Source of the DNA: DATFJZ01 sp034660495
Lineage (GTDB): Bacteria > Desulfobacterota > Desulfobacteria > Desulfobacterales > Desulfobacteraceae
Reading direction: 5' to 3'
DNA: 35,651 bases
Assembly (NCBI GenBank): GCA_034660495.1
Contig: JAYEJJ010000241.1
Span: 1-35,651 of the forward strand
Both the position numbers and the translations under genes were made by a program. Shown here piece by piece: positions 8,498-16,817 of the stretch. Within the stretch, counting starts at the first letter, position 1. Every line of letters starts with the position of its first letter. The notes beneath the pieces were generated by a model. It was not told the origin of the DNA, made no database searches, and worked only from the letters and a program-made list of their open reading frames with translations.

Positions 8498-8665
8498 GGG
8501 CTTGATCATAACATCAGCCACCCTGGATGGGGTCAGGCTTCGGTTATCCGACCCCGTTGATCAACAAACCAGCCGATTTGGCCGAAGTAAGGGAAAAATT
8601 TGTAATTGTTTACTGGAAGCTGAGTACTGAAGGCTGAAGGCTTTCATTTAAAAAAAAGGCTGCAG

Positions 8666-9241
8666 GTGAAAAAAAAAGCTGTTCTTGTAAAAACCCTTCT
8701 TGTTGTTCTTCTTTTATTGATTATTGCAGGACTTACTCTGGTTTATTATCTAAAAGGGATCAGATCCGGTTCGATTGCAGTTAATTATATAAAAGTAGAC
8801 GCTTCTGCCGATCTTGTAATGAAGACCATGAAACAGACCTCCACACGGAACGGGATAAAGGAATGGGCACTTGAAGCATCTTCGGCACGCCTGTTAAAAA
8901 AAAGCAACAAAGCTGAAATGGAAAATGTAAAGGTTTCCTTTTATCTTGAAAACAACGACATTGTTTTTCTTAGATCAAAAAAGGGCGTTCTTGACACAGA
9001 CAAAAAAGATATGACATTTACAGGCCATGTGGTCGTTACCCTGAATGACAATATACTTCAAACAGACAAGTTGCATTATGAAAAGAAAAGACATATAATA
9101 TATACAGACTCCAGGGTGAAGCTGGAAAACAAGGATGCAGTTATTTACGGAAACTTTCTTGAAACAGACCTGAACAACAACTGCACAACCATAAGGGGTG
9201 ACGTGAAAGGAGTCTTTAGTGAACGCTTTAATTTTTTTTAA
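8666..9241 (+). CDS. lptC: LPS export protein LptC
   Basis: Bitopic inner-membrane protein of the LPS transport bridge that passes LPS from LptBFG to LptA. One N-terminal membrane helix (about residues 8-28) precedes a periplasmic beta-jellyroll region with the alternating pattern typical of the family (for example MTFTGHVVVTLNDNILQTD). At 191 residues it has normal length. The start is GTG, with AAGG about 8 bases upstream. It opens a tight operon with lptA, lptB and rpoN, and overlaps lptA by 23 bases. Sequence identity within LptC is always low, so position before lptA-lptB is part of the evidence. Confidence 0.9.
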   Translation: MKKKAVLVKTLLVVLLLLIIAGLTLVYYLKGIRSGSIAVNYIKVDASADLVMKTMKQTSTRNGIKEWALEASSARLLKKSNKAEMENVKVSFYLENNDIVFLRSKKGVLDTDKKDMTFTGHVVVTLNDNILQTDKLHYEKKRHIIYTDSRVKLENKDAVIYGNFLETDLNNNCTTIRGDVKGVFSERFNFF

Positions 9242-9761
9242 AAAAAAGGGCTTGATTTTTATATCAATGAGTTTAATTGGTGTTCTGTCTGTTCTGGCGG
9301 TGTCTGCCGTGGAACAAGGATTGACAGATCAGGCAATCAGGATCAATGCAGATACCATGATTTCAAGACAGGAAGAAAATCAGGTTGAATTTTCAGGTAA
9401 TGTTGTAGCCGCCACAGAGGATTCAGTTATCCATGCCGACCAGATCATCATCCATCTGTACACAGAAAATGAAAAAGATAAACTTAAAGTAGAAAAGAAA
9501 CAGAATGTACGGAAAATTACAGCCATTGGTCATGTAAAATATATTTCAGGTCAAAGAAAAGCGTTTTCTGACAGAGCAGTGTATACAACAAAAGATAAAA
9601 CACTGGTTCTCACAGGCACAAATCCCAAAGTAATGACAGGCGAAAACTTTATATCAGGAAAAAAAATAATCTTTTTCCAGGCGGAAGGCCGGATTTTTGT
9701 AGAAAGCGGAAAGGAAAAACGGGTTGAAGCCCTTTTTAACACAACAGACAAAACAGACTGA
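9219..9761 (+). CDS. lptA: LPS transport periplasmic protein LptA
   Basis: Periplasmic bridge protein with an OstA-like jellyroll fold that shuttles LPS between LptC and the outer-membrane LptD. After a signal peptide (hydrophobic about residues 11-29, ending near SAVEQG) comes the family opening INADTMISRQEENQVEFSGN, then repeated strands such as AIGHVKYISGQRKAFSDRAV. The start is GTG within the end of lptC, with AAAGGAG 8 bases upstream, and the overlap implies translational coupling. Length is 180 residues. lptB follows with no spacer. Confidence 0.92.
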   Translation: MNALIFFKKKGLIFISMSLIGVLSVLAVSAVEQGLTDQAIRINADTMISRQEENQVEFSGNVVAATEDSVIHADQIIIHLYTENEKDKLKVEKKQNVRKITAIGHVKYISGQRKAFSDRAVYTTKDKTLVLTGTNPKVMTGENFISGKKIIFFQAEGRIFVESGKEKRVEALFNTTDKTD

Positions 9762-10484
9762 ATGACCACACTTGCCCTGGAAAATCTGGTTAAAATCTAC
9801 AACGGCAAAACCGTTGTAAACAATATCAATATAAACATCTGTCAGGGAGAGGTGACAGGCCTGCTGGGGCCCAACGGGGCTGGAAAAACAACCACTTTCT
9901 ACATGGCCGTCGGCATAATTAAACCGGAAAAAGGAAAGGTTTTCCTTGACCGGAAGGAAATAACAGACTATCCAATGTATATGAGGGCACGCAAAGGAAT
10001 CGGATATCTTCCCCAGGAAGCATCGATTTTCAGAAAACTCAGTGTAAAGCAGAATATCACGGCCATCCTGGAACTGCTGCCCGGGCAGGGGGATGCCATG
10101 GATGAAAAAGCGGCACATCTGATGGAAGAACTCGGCATTTCCCGGCTCTCAGATCAAAAAGCCTGCTCTTTGTCAGGCGGTGAAAGACGCAGACTTGAAA
10201 TAGCACGGGTCCTTGCATCAGACCCCTTGTTTGTCCTGCTGGATGAACCGTTTGCCGGCATTGACCCCCTTGCTGTTACAGATATCCAGAATATTATCAG
10301 ACAGCTTACCCGGAAAGGAATAGGCGTTCTGATTTCTGACCATAATGTCAGAGAGACACTTAGTGTCTGCGATACGGCATATATTGTCAATCAGGGGAGT
10401 GTGATTGAATCAGGCGTGCCTGAAAAAATCACTTCCAGCAAAATTGCAAAACAACTCTATTTGGGAGATAATTTTAAACTCTGA
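9762..10484 (+). CDS. lptB: LPS export ABC transporter ATP-binding protein LptB
   Basis: Cytoplasmic ATPase that powers LPS extraction by the LptFG permeases (not in this window). All ABC motifs are present: Walker A GPNGAGKTT, a Q-loop in LPQEASIFRK, signature LSGGERRRLEIARVL, Walker B LFVLLDEPFAGIDP and H-loop SDHNVRET. At 240 residues it is the standard size. Its ATG follows the lptA stop directly and has no good ribosome binding site, which points to translational coupling. rpoN begins one base after its stop, the widely conserved lptB-rpoN order. Confidence 0.97.
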   Translation: MTTLALENLVKIYNGKTVVNNININICQGEVTGLLGPNGAGKTTTFYMAVGIIKPEKGKVFLDRKEITDYPMYMRARKGIGYLPQEASIFRKLSVKQNITAILELLPGQGDAMDEKAAHLMEELGISRLSDQKACSLSGGERRRLEIARVLASDPLFVLLDEPFAGIDPLAVTDIQNIIRQLTRKGIGVLISDHNVRETLSVCDTAYIVNQGSVIESGVPEKITSSKIAKQLYLGDNFKL

Positions 10485-10485
10485 T

Positions 10486-11916
10486 ATGGGAATAGGACTA
10501 CAGCAAAACCTGACGCTTACCCAGCAGCTTGTAATGACCCCTCAGCTGCAGCAGGCCATCAAGCTTCTTCAACTCTCCAGACTTGAACTGGCAAGTATGA
10601 TTCAGCAGGAAATGGAGAAAAATCCAGCACTTGAAGAAGAGTCTGTCAAGGAGGCCGAGACATCTGAAAGCGATCATGAAAAGGAAAAAGAAACGGAACA
10701 GGTAAAGGAAGTGACCATTGATGAAAAGGTGGACCCTGATAATGACTGGGAAAGCTATATCAATGAATACAATTCCACGGGCAAGATCTATACTGAGACC
10801 GATCCCAATGCTGAAAGCACCAATTTTGAGGCATTTACCAGCAGCAAAAAGACCCTTGGCGACCATCTGGAATGGCAGCTTATGATGCACGGGGTAAACC
10901 GGGAACAGGAGAAAATCGGCAGTTTAATCATAGGCAATCTCAATATTGACGGATATCTCTGCGCCTCCATCGAGGAAATTGCCCAGGAAGGTCCTTTTGC
11001 CCCGGAAAAAGTCGAAGAACTGCTGAAGATCATGCAGAATTTTGATCCCCCGGGGGTATGTGCCCAAACCCTTCAGGAGTCACTTATCATACAGATCAAT
11101 CACCTCGGCATTAAAAACAGGATTCTTGAAAAAATCATTGCCGGCCACATGAAAAATCTGGAGAACAAGAACTATAAAAAAATATCCCAGACCCTTAATA
11201 TTTCACTGGATAACGTTAAAAATGCCGTTAATGTAATCAAAAATCTTGAACCCAAACCTGGAAGAAAATACAGCAATGAGGAACCCTATTATATCACCCC
11301 TGATATTTACGTGTACAAGGACGGGGATGACTATAAAATCATGATGAATGACGACGGCCTGCCCAAACTCAAAGTCAGCCGGTTTTACAGGGAAACCATT
11401 GCCAACGGCAAGGAAATATCCAAAGAGGCAAAAGCGTACCTCAATGAAAGGATGCAGTCAGCATCATGGCTGGTAAAAAGTATTCACCAGCGCCAGAAAA
11501 CCATTTATTCAGTTATGGAGAGTATTGTCAAATATCAGAAAAAATTTTTCGACAAGGGGATTGCTTATTTAAAACCCATGATACTCAGGGATGTAGCCGA
11601 AGACATTGAAATGCACGAATCTACCATCAGCCGTGTCACCACAAATAAATACGCATTTACCCCCCAGGGTCTTTTTGAGCTGAAATTTTTTTTCAACAGC
11701 TCAATAAACCGTTCCAACGGGGATTCACTGGCCTCTGCCAGCGTCAAGGAAAAAATCAAAACGCTGATAGAACATGAGGACCAGGCGAATCCATACAGCG
11801 ACAGCAAGCTGTCGGAACTTCTGGAAGAGGCGAATATTAAGATTGCCCGGAGAACCGTTGCAAAATACAGGGAAATGCTTCATATTCTGCCGTCCAGCAA
11901 ACGCAAACAATTTTAG
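10486..11916 (+). CDS. rpoN: RNA polymerase sigma-54 factor
   Basis: Sigma-54, which directs RNA polymerase to -24/-12 promoters and needs NtrC-type activators such as the one at 1065-2462. Region I, the Gln- and Leu-rich activator-responsive part (LQQNLTLTQQLVMTPQLQQA), opens the protein. An acidic linker (about residues 50-95), the core-binding domain and a C-terminal DNA-binding domain with the RpoN box ARRTVAKYRE (454-463) follow. The start at 10486 gives 476 residues beginning MGIGLQQNLT, the normal family opening; the open frame extends upstream inside lptB but has no support. It lies between lptB and hpf, a conserved neighbourhood. Confidence 0.96.
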   Translation: MGIGLQQNLTLTQQLVMTPQLQQAIKLLQLSRLELASMIQQEMEKNPALEEESVKEAETSESDHEKEKETEQVKEVTIDEKVDPDNDWESYINEYNSTGKIYTETDPNAESTNFEAFTSSKKTLGDHLEWQLMMHGVNREQEKIGSLIIGNLNIDGYLCASIEEIAQEGPFAPEKVEELLKIMQNFDPPGVCAQTLQESLIIQINHLGIKNRILEKIIAGHMKNLENKNYKKISQTLNISLDNVKNAVNVIKNLEPKPGRKYSNEEPYYITPDIYVYKDGDDYKIMMNDDGLPKLKVSRFYRETIANGKEISKEAKAYLNERMQSASWLVKSIHQRQKTIYSVMESIVKYQKKFFDKGIAYLKPMILRDVAEDIEMHESTISRVTTNKYAFTPQGLFELKFFFNSSINRSNGDSLASASVKEKIKTLIEHEDQANPYSDSKLSELLEEANIKIARRTVAKYREMLHILPSSKRKQF

Positions 11917-11929
11917 GGAGGTTTTTTCT

Positions 11930-12451
11930 ATGCAAACATCAGTAACTTTTAAGAAACTCGATCCTTCTGATGCTTTAAAAGCGTACGTTCAAAAAAAGGT
12001 TGACCGCTTTGACAAAATGCTTGACCACCCTGCCGAAGCCAATGTGGTGCTTTCTGTTGAAAAAATCAGACACATTGCTGAAATCACATTAATCTGTGAC
12101 AAAATGAAAATCCATGCCAAGGAAGAATCTGAAAGCATGTATGCCTCCATCGATGCCCTTGCAGACAAGGTGAAAACCCAGATAAAAAAGAACAAAGAAA
12201 AAGTCAAACGTCATATGTCAGGCAAAAAAAAGAGCATAAAGGAGATCGAACCCTTTGAATCGGAAAAAATTACTGATAATGAAATTGTAATGGAAGCAAT
12301 TGATTTTAAACCCCTTGATATTGATGATGCCGTTATTGAACTTCAGTCCGGCAAAGACAATTTTTTTGTTTTCAGCAATGCACGGACAGAAAGGGTCAAT
12401 GTTCTGTACAAGAGAAATGACGGAAACCTCGGTCTTATCCAGCCAAGATGA
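11930..12451 (+). CDS. hpf: Ribosome hibernation promoting factor, long form
   Basis: Binds 30S subunits and promotes inactive 100S ribosome dimers under starvation. The N-terminal S30AE domain (about 1-100, with MLDHPAEANVVLSVEK and the basic stretch KNKEKVKRHMSGKKK) is joined to a C-terminal dimerisation domain (about 115-173, MEAIDFKPLDIDDAVIELQ and VNVLYKRNDGNLGLIQP). This makes it the long type, at 173 residues. A strong GGGAGG precedes the ATG at 11930. It is the last gene of the lpt-rpoN operon and is followed by a strong intrinsic terminator. Confidence 0.95.
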   Translation: MQTSVTFKKLDPSDALKAYVQKKVDRFDKMLDHPAEANVVLSVEKIRHIAEITLICDKMKIHAKEESESMYASIDALADKVKTQIKKNKEKVKRHMSGKKKSIKEIEPFESEKITDNEIVMEAIDFKPLDIDDAVIELQSGKDNFFVFSNARTERVNVLYKRNDGNLGLIQPR

Positions 12452-12494
12452 CCCAGGGCCCCTGTCTTTATTGTTTAGGATAAAATAAAAAACT

Positions 12495-12543
12495 GGTGAT
12501 TTTTTTCAGCAGTTGACGTCTGAAAAAAATCACCTCTTTTTTT
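12495..12543 (+). terminator. Strong intrinsic terminator after hpf
   Basis: A perfect 15-base stem (12495-12509 GGTGATTTTTTTCAG with 12520-12534 CTGAAAAAAATCACC), a 10-base loop and a T-rich tail TCTTTTTTT close the lpt-rpoN-hpf operon. The stem is symmetric enough to terminate in the other direction too, but no gene faces it. Confidence 0.88.
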
Positions 12544-12616
12544 AATTCATGCACCGGCAGAATCGATTTTTCAACGGACTGCAACCCTGTAAACGCCCTG
12601 CCGGGTACAACAAAAC

Positions 12617-12679
12617 ATGAAAGAATTTGAAGTATTGCCTGATTCTCTCATAAAAAGACTAAAAAAATATATAATATAA
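12617..12679 (+). CDS. Candidate 20-codon leader peptide before ptsN
   Basis: An ATG at 12617 opens a 20-residue frame (MKEFEVLPDSLIKRLKKYII) whose TAA ends one base before the ptsN ATG. ptsN itself has no ribosome binding site; an A/T-only stretch precedes its start, so it may depend on ribosomes leaving this small frame. The peptide is short, basic and amphipathic. Against it, its own start also lacks a clear Shine-Dalgarno sequence, and a chance frame of this size is possible. No relative is known to me. Confidence 0.3.
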   Translation: MKEFEVLPDSLIKRLKKYII

Positions 12680-12680
12680 A

Positions 12681-13139
12681 ATGAAAATATCTGACCTTCT
12701 TGACAACCATTCCATTATTCCAAGGCTTGCCTCCCAGGACAAAAAGGGGGTGCTGGAAGAACTGGCTGAAACCGTGACGCACATCTCAGGTACCCCAAAA
12801 AGTGACATCGTAAAAGTACTTCTTGAAAGGGAACAGCTCGGCAGTACAGGCATAGGGGGCGGCATCGGCATTCCCCACGGAAAACTGTCATCCATTTCAA
12901 CCATCGCTGTTGGTATTGGTATCAGCCGTAAAGGGGTTGAGTTTGATTCCCTTGACAAAAAACCGGTCCATATCCTTTTTCTTTTGATAACGCCTGAAGA
13001 TTCTGCCGGCAGCCACCTGAGGGTACTGGCCCAGCTGTCAAAACTTTTAAAAAAAAATGAGTTCAAGACCAGCTTGAAACAGGCAGAATCTGCAGCTGAA
13101 ATTCTGGCTGTGATTGAGCAGTATGATGAAGATTTCTAA
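12681..13139 (+). CDS. ptsN: PTS nitrogen-type EIIA protein
   Basis: EIIA(Ntr)-like phosphocarrier of the regulatory PTS. The phospho-acceptor histidine is His66 in GIGIPHGKLS, and the surrounding EIIA-fru/mtl fold is complete over 152 residues. It controls rather than transports, in line with a location after rpoN-hpf, its usual genomic place. Its start lacks a ribosome binding site, and a TATAAT hexamer lies only 5 bases before the ATG (12670-12675) without a matching -35 box. The rapZ start codon follows its stop with no gap. Confidence 0.94.
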   Translation: MKISDLLDNHSIIPRLASQDKKGVLEELAETVTHISGTPKSDIVKVLLEREQLGSTGIGGGIGIPHGKLSSISTIAVGIGISRKGVEFDSLDKKPVHILFLLITPEDSAGSHLRVLAQLSKLLKKNEFKTSLKQAESAAEILAVIEQYDEDF

Positions 13140-14021
13140 ATGAAAAATCATAAAATATTCATAATAACAGGCCTTTCCGGTTCTGGGAAAAGTACAGCCA
13201 TGGCCGCATTTGAGGATGCCGGCTTTTACTGCGTGGACAATATGCCGGCGGAACTGCTGCCTAAATTCCTTGATCTGCCCATGAAAAATGATCCCGGGAT
13301 TAACGGGCTGGCCTTTGTCATGGACATGCGCGCCAAAAACTTTTTATCAGAATTTTCCTCCATCCATGACCGGCTCAATGAAAAAGGCTACAAGGCTGAA
13401 ATAATTTTTCTGGAAGCAGATGTGGACACCCTTATAAAACGGTACAGCCAGACCCGGCGCCACCACCCTGTTTCCAACGCCAAAAGCCTTATGGAAAGCA
13501 TTAAAGATGAAATGCAGATGATGGGGGCCATCAGAAACATTTCCAATATAATCATTGATACCAGCGAGTACAATGTTCACAGGCTTAAATCTGAAATTAT
13601 CAGCATTGCCGGTAAAAAATCAAAAATTATCCCCACCATGAAAATCCATATCCTTTCATTCGGGTATAAATACGGCATCCCCCATGATGCAGATCTTGTG
13701 GTGGACATGCGGTTCCTTTTAAATCCGTATTTCAATCCGGAACTCAAGGATCAGGACGGTGAGTCCAGTGACGTCAGATCCTTTGTTTTAAAAATTGAAG
13801 AAGCAAAAATTTTTCTAAAAAAATATCTAAGTCTTCTTGACTTTCTCATCCCTTTATATAAAAAAGAGGGCAAAGCGTATCTGACAATTGCTGTTGGATG
13901 CACTGGAGGACGGCATAGAAGTGTTGTAATCGCCCGCAAACTCTTTGAAGAATTAAATATGAAAGAATACAAACCTGAAATCATTCACAGGGACATAGAC
14001 AGGGATACAAAAAAAATATGA
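13140..14021 (+). CDS. rapZ: RNase adapter / nucleotide-binding protein RapZ
   Basis: RapZ (YvcJ) family P-loop protein. In enterobacteria it delivers the small RNA GlmZ to RNase E and so tunes amino-sugar synthesis; that exact target is unlikely to be conserved here. Walker A is GLSGSGKS (11-18), followed by the family phrase VDNMPAELLP, and the C-terminal domain carries GCTGGRHRSVV. Length (293) is typical. It is directly adjacent to ptsN and overlaps the next PTS gene by 4 bases (ATGA), giving one translationally coupled ptsN-rapZ-EIIA unit. Confidence 0.94.
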   Translation: MKNHKIFIITGLSGSGKSTAMAAFEDAGFYCVDNMPAELLPKFLDLPMKNDPGINGLAFVMDMRAKNFLSEFSSIHDRLNEKGYKAEIIFLEADVDTLIKRYSQTRRHHPVSNAKSLMESIKDEMQMMGAIRNISNIIIDTSEYNVHRLKSEIISIAGKKSKIIPTMKIHILSFGYKYGIPHDADLVVDMRFLLNPYFNPELKDQDGESSDVRSFVLKIEEAKIFLKKYLSLLDFLIPLYKKEGKAYLTIAVGCTGGRHRSVVIARKLFEELNMKEYKPEIIHRDIDRDTKKI

Positions 14022-14431
14022 CAGGTATTTTAATTGTCACACATGCAAATCTCGGCCATGCGCTGATAGAAGCGGCAGAATTCATACTGGATACAGAACT
14101 TGAAAAGGTGTCCTTTATTTCTATCAATATCAGGGAAGATGTTGATTCTCTTCACAAAAAAATAAAAAAAGGGGTAAAAAAACTCCAGAGCGACAAAGGC
14201 GTTATCATTTTAACGGACATGTTTGGCGGCACCCCTTCCAATCTGAGCTATTCATTCCTCAAGGAAGGATCTGTCGAGGTCGTCTCGGGGGTAAACCTGC
14301 CAATGCTCATAAAGGCAGTTAATATCAGAGAAAAAAAGGATCTGTCAGAGGCGGCTGTAATACTGGTTGAAAATGGGAAGAAAAGCATTTCTCTGGCCAG
14401 CGGTATTTTGAAAGGAAGTAAAAGAGGCTGA
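14018..14431 (+). CDS. PTS mannose/fructose-type EIIA protein
   Basis: A 137-residue EIIA(man)-fold phosphocarrier with phospho-acceptor His9 in LIVTHANLGHAL and the conserved ILTDMFGGTPSN turn. Downstream IIB, IIC and IID permease components, HPr and enzyme I are not present in the window. It therefore looks like the stand-alone regulatory type found with ptsN and rapZ in many Deltaproteobacteria rather than part of a sugar transporter. The start overlaps the rapZ stop by 4 bases. Confidence 0.9.
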   Translation: MTGILIVTHANLGHALIEAAEFILDTELEKVSFISINIREDVDSLHKKIKKGVKKLQSDKGVIILTDMFGGTPSNLSYSFLKEGSVEVVSGVNLPMLIKAVNIREKKDLSEAAVILVENGKKSISLASGILKGSKRG

Positions 14432-14445
14432 GTGGTTTTAACTTT

Positions 14446-14473
14446 TTGCACAGCAGATTGTTTTTATTATATT
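14446..14473 (+). promoter_or_regulatory. Candidate promoter for gap
   Basis: TTGCAC (14446-14451), a 16-base T-rich spacer and TATATT (14468-14473) lie 48 bases before the gap start. This is the only promoter-like pair in the 90 bases after the EIIA gene, and it suggests that gap-tpiA-secG has its own promoter. Confidence 0.4.
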
Positions 14474-14520
14474 ATTTATTCTATGCGTACTTAAAGACTT
14501 TTACTGGAGGATTTAAAAAA

Positions 14521-15522
14521 ATGACCATCAAACTAGGAATTAACGGATTTGGCAGAATCGGCAGAATGGTTTTCAGAGCGGCCCTTAACCATCCGGATGT
14601 TGACGTCACCGCCATCAACGACCTTACCGATACCCGGACCATTGCCCATCTTCTTGCCTTTGATTCGGTCCACGGCCGCCTTGACAGAAAAGTAGAGGCA
14701 AAGGACGGTGCCATCACTGTGGACGGCAGGGAAATAAGCGTCTCTTCAAAAAAAGACCCGGCAGACATTCCCTGGAAAGAGGCTGATGTGGATATTACAG
14801 CAGAATGCACCGGTATTTTCAGAGACAAAAATGCCGCATCAAAACACATCACAGCCGGAGCCAAAAAGGTGATCATCTCAGCGCCTGCCCCTGATCCTGA
14901 TATCACCATTGTTATGGGGGTAAATCAGGACAAATATGATCCATCTGCCCATCATATCATCTCCAACGCCTCGTGTACCACCAATTGCCTGGCGCCGGTG
15001 GCTAAAGTGCTTCTGGAAAACTACGGCATTGTCAGCGGCATGATGACCACGGTACATGCATACACAGGGGACCAGAAACTGCTTGACTTTCCCCACAAAG
15101 ATCCGAGAAGGGCCCGTTCAGCCGCTCTTTCCATGATACCAACCACCACTGGCGCTGCAAAGGCGGTTTCCCTTGTTCTTCCGGAACTTGAGGGCAAACT
15201 CAATGGGCTTTCCGTCCGGGTGCCCACCCCCAATGTTTCCCTTGTTGACCTTGTGGCTGTTCTGGAAAAACCGGCAACAAAGGATGAGATAAATGCCGCC
15301 CTTAAAAAAGCATCTGAATCCGACCTTGCAGGCATCCTGGAATATTGCGACCAGCCCCTGGTTTCCATTGATTTTAACGGCAGTCCCTTTTCATCCATTG
15401 TGGATGCCATGAGTACAGATGTGATCAGCAATATGGTTAAAATATATGCCTGGTATGACAATGAAACAGGGTATTCCACACGGATGATTGATCTGGCCGC
15501 CTTGATTGGAAAATCGCTTTAA
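14521..15522 (+). CDS. gap: Glyceraldehyde-3-phosphate dehydrogenase, type I
   Basis: Converts glyceraldehyde-3-phosphate, NAD and phosphate to 1,3-bisphosphoglycerate. The dinucleotide motif NGFGRIGR is at the N-terminus, the catalytic cysteine is Cys152 in SNASCTTNCLAP, and the base is His179 in TTVHAYTGDQ. The residues after the second strand (INDLTD) fit an NAD-preferring enzyme. The start at 14521 has GGAGG upstream and gives 333 residues; an upstream 25-codon extension of the frame is non-coding in character. It is followed by tpiA, so the two act in sequence at the triose-phosphate node. Confidence 0.97.
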   Translation: MTIKLGINGFGRIGRMVFRAALNHPDVDVTAINDLTDTRTIAHLLAFDSVHGRLDRKVEAKDGAITVDGREISVSSKKDPADIPWKEADVDITAECTGIFRDKNAASKHITAGAKKVIISAPAPDPDITIVMGVNQDKYDPSAHHIISNASCTTNCLAPVAKVLLENYGIVSGMMTTVHAYTGDQKLLDFPHKDPRRARSAALSMIPTTTGAAKAVSLVLPELEGKLNGLSVRVPTPNVSLVDLVAVLEKPATKDEINAALKKASESDLAGILEYCDQPLVSIDFNGSPFSSIVDAMSTDVISNMVKIYAWYDNETGYSTRMIDLAALIGKSL

Positions 15523-15568
15523 CATTGAATTTTAACCCGTGAATCCATTTGTTTGAACAGGAGAGCTG

Positions 15569-16321
15569 ATGAGTAGAATCCCATTGATCGCCGGTAACTG
15601 GAAAATGTTTAAAACCGGCCCGGAAGCCGTTGCAACGGCTGAAAAACTGGCAGCGCTTGCCAGGGATGTAAAAGAAACAGAGATAATGATTGCGCCGACC
15701 TTTCTTTCCCTTCCTTTGGTATCCCAAAAAACAGAGAATACAAACGTAAAAACAGGTACTCAGAATCTTTTTTATGAAAAAGAAGGGGCCTATACCGGAG
15801 AAGTTTCAGCCGAGATGGTCAGAGCAGCCGGTGCTGAATATGTTATTATTGGTCATTCAGAGCGGCGGCAGTATTTCGGTGAAACAGATTCTTCCATCTG
15901 CCTGAAAATAAAGTCCGCCCTGAATGCCGGTCTTAGGCCTGTGCTGTGCATTGGAGAAACGGAAAAGGAAAAAGATGAAAAAAAAACATTTTCTGTGCTT
16001 GACAAACAGATAGAAAATGGGTTAAAAGGTTTTCGTTCTGAAGAACTCGAAAATCTTGTTCTTGCATATGAACCCGTTTGGGCCATAGGAACGGGGAAAA
16101 CAGCAACCCCTGAACAGGTTAACGAAGTTCACCATTATATCAGAACACTGATTGAGAAATTATTTGACACCAGGCTTGCCCAGGGGATGAGAATCCTTTA
16201 CGGCGGTTCCGTAAAACCGGAGAATGTGTCAGACCTCATGGCATTAGAGGATGTTGACGGCGCTCTGGTTGGCGGAGCAAGTCTGGATGCAGACAAATTT
16301 ATTCAAATTATAAAATTTTAA
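15569..16321 (+). CDS. tpiA: Triosephosphate isomerase
   Basis: Interconverts dihydroxyacetone phosphate and glyceraldehyde-3-phosphate. All catalytic residues are visible: Lys12 in GNWKM, His96 in IIGHSERR, Glu168 in AYEPVWAIGTG, and the phosphate-binding loop YGGSVKPEN. Length is 250 residues. GGAG lies about 8 bases before the ATG. It sits between gap and secG; the tpiA-secG order is very common in bacteria. Confidence 0.97.
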   Translation: MSRIPLIAGNWKMFKTGPEAVATAEKLAALARDVKETEIMIAPTFLSLPLVSQKTENTNVKTGTQNLFYEKEGAYTGEVSAEMVRAAGAEYVIIGHSERRQYFGETDSSICLKIKSALNAGLRPVLCIGETEKEKDEKKTFSVLDKQIENGLKGFRSEELENLVLAYEPVWAIGTGKTATPEQVNEVHHYIRTLIEKLFDTRLAQGMRILYGGSVKPENVSDLMALEDVDGALVGGASLDADKFIQIIKF

Positions 16322-16335
16322 ACAAAGCAGTATTT

Positions 16336-16662
16336 ATGACAACCCTTATATTTAGCTTACATATATTTTCCTGCATATTTTTAATATTGATCGTTCTGCT
16401 CCAGACAGGCAAAGGGGCGACCATGGGAGCTTCCCTTGGCGGCGGCGGCAGTCAGGCCCTTTTCGGCAGTGCAGGTCCGGCAACCATACTGAACAAAATC
16501 ACTACAGGCATAGCCATTTTGTTCATGATAACATCTTTGACCCTGGCCTATTCATCGGGTCATAAAACTGAGAACACCATAATGCCGGAAACCAGGGCGC
16601 CCATTACAGCGCCTGCTGAACAACCCGCAGCACAGAATGGTGATGCAGAAAATACGCAGTAA
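16336..16662 (+). CDS. secG: Protein-export membrane protein SecG
   Basis: Small SecYEG translocon subunit with two membrane helices (about residues 3-22 and 54-72). Between them is the conserved cytoplasmic loop QTGKGATMGASLGGGGSQAL followed by LFGSAGPATIL. The C-terminal tail is Ala/Pro/Gln-rich and not conserved. It is 108 residues long. The ribosome binding site is weak, so it may be read by coupling from tpiA. tRNA-Leu follows 18 bases after the stop. Confidence 0.95.
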   Translation: MTTLIFSLHIFSCIFLILIVLLQTGKGATMGASLGGGGSQALFGSAGPATILNKITTGIAILFMITSLTLAYSSGHKTENTIMPETRAPITAPAEQPAAQNGDAENTQ

Positions 16663-16680
16663 TACTTATTTAAAAAATCA

Positions 16681-16765
16681 GCCGAAGTGGTGGAACAGGT
16701 AGACACGCACGCTTGAGGGGCGTGTGGGGCGACCCGTGGGAGTTCAAATCTCCCCTTCGGCACCA
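16681..16765 (+). tRNA. tRNA-Leu (anticodon GAG)
   Basis: A class II tRNA of 85 bases with CCA encoded. Acceptor arms GCCGAAG and CTTCGGC pair perfectly. The anticodon stem CACGC/GCGTG holds the seven-base loop TTGAGGG, giving anticodon GAG (reads CUC and CUU). The long variable arm (about TGGGGCGACCCGT) and the T-arm GTTCAAATC are as expected for leucine. It lies just after secG and before a hairpin terminator, so it may be cut from the gap-tpiA-secG transcript. Confidence 0.97.
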
Positions 16766-16775
16766 GACTTTAAAA

Positions 16776-16807
16776 AGCCGCGCACTCAATGTACGCGGTT
16801 TTTTTTA
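16776..16807 (+). terminator. Intrinsic terminator after tRNA-Leu
   Basis: AGCCGCG (16776-16782) pairs with CGCGGTT (16794-16800), including one G-T pair. The 11-base loop and a run of eight or more T residues follow. It ends only 10 bases before the next start codon. Confidence 0.75.
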
Positions 16808-16817
16808 TTGTGCCCCT

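Noticed and set aside
8527..8666. GGGGTC/GACCCC hairpin and GCTGAAGGCT repeats before lptC
   Set aside because: The hairpin has no T-run and the short direct repeats are low-complexity; no function can be supported.
12670..12675. TATAAT just before ptsN as a promoter
   Set aside because: No -35 element at 16 to 18 bases upstream; the match arises in an A/T-only stretch.
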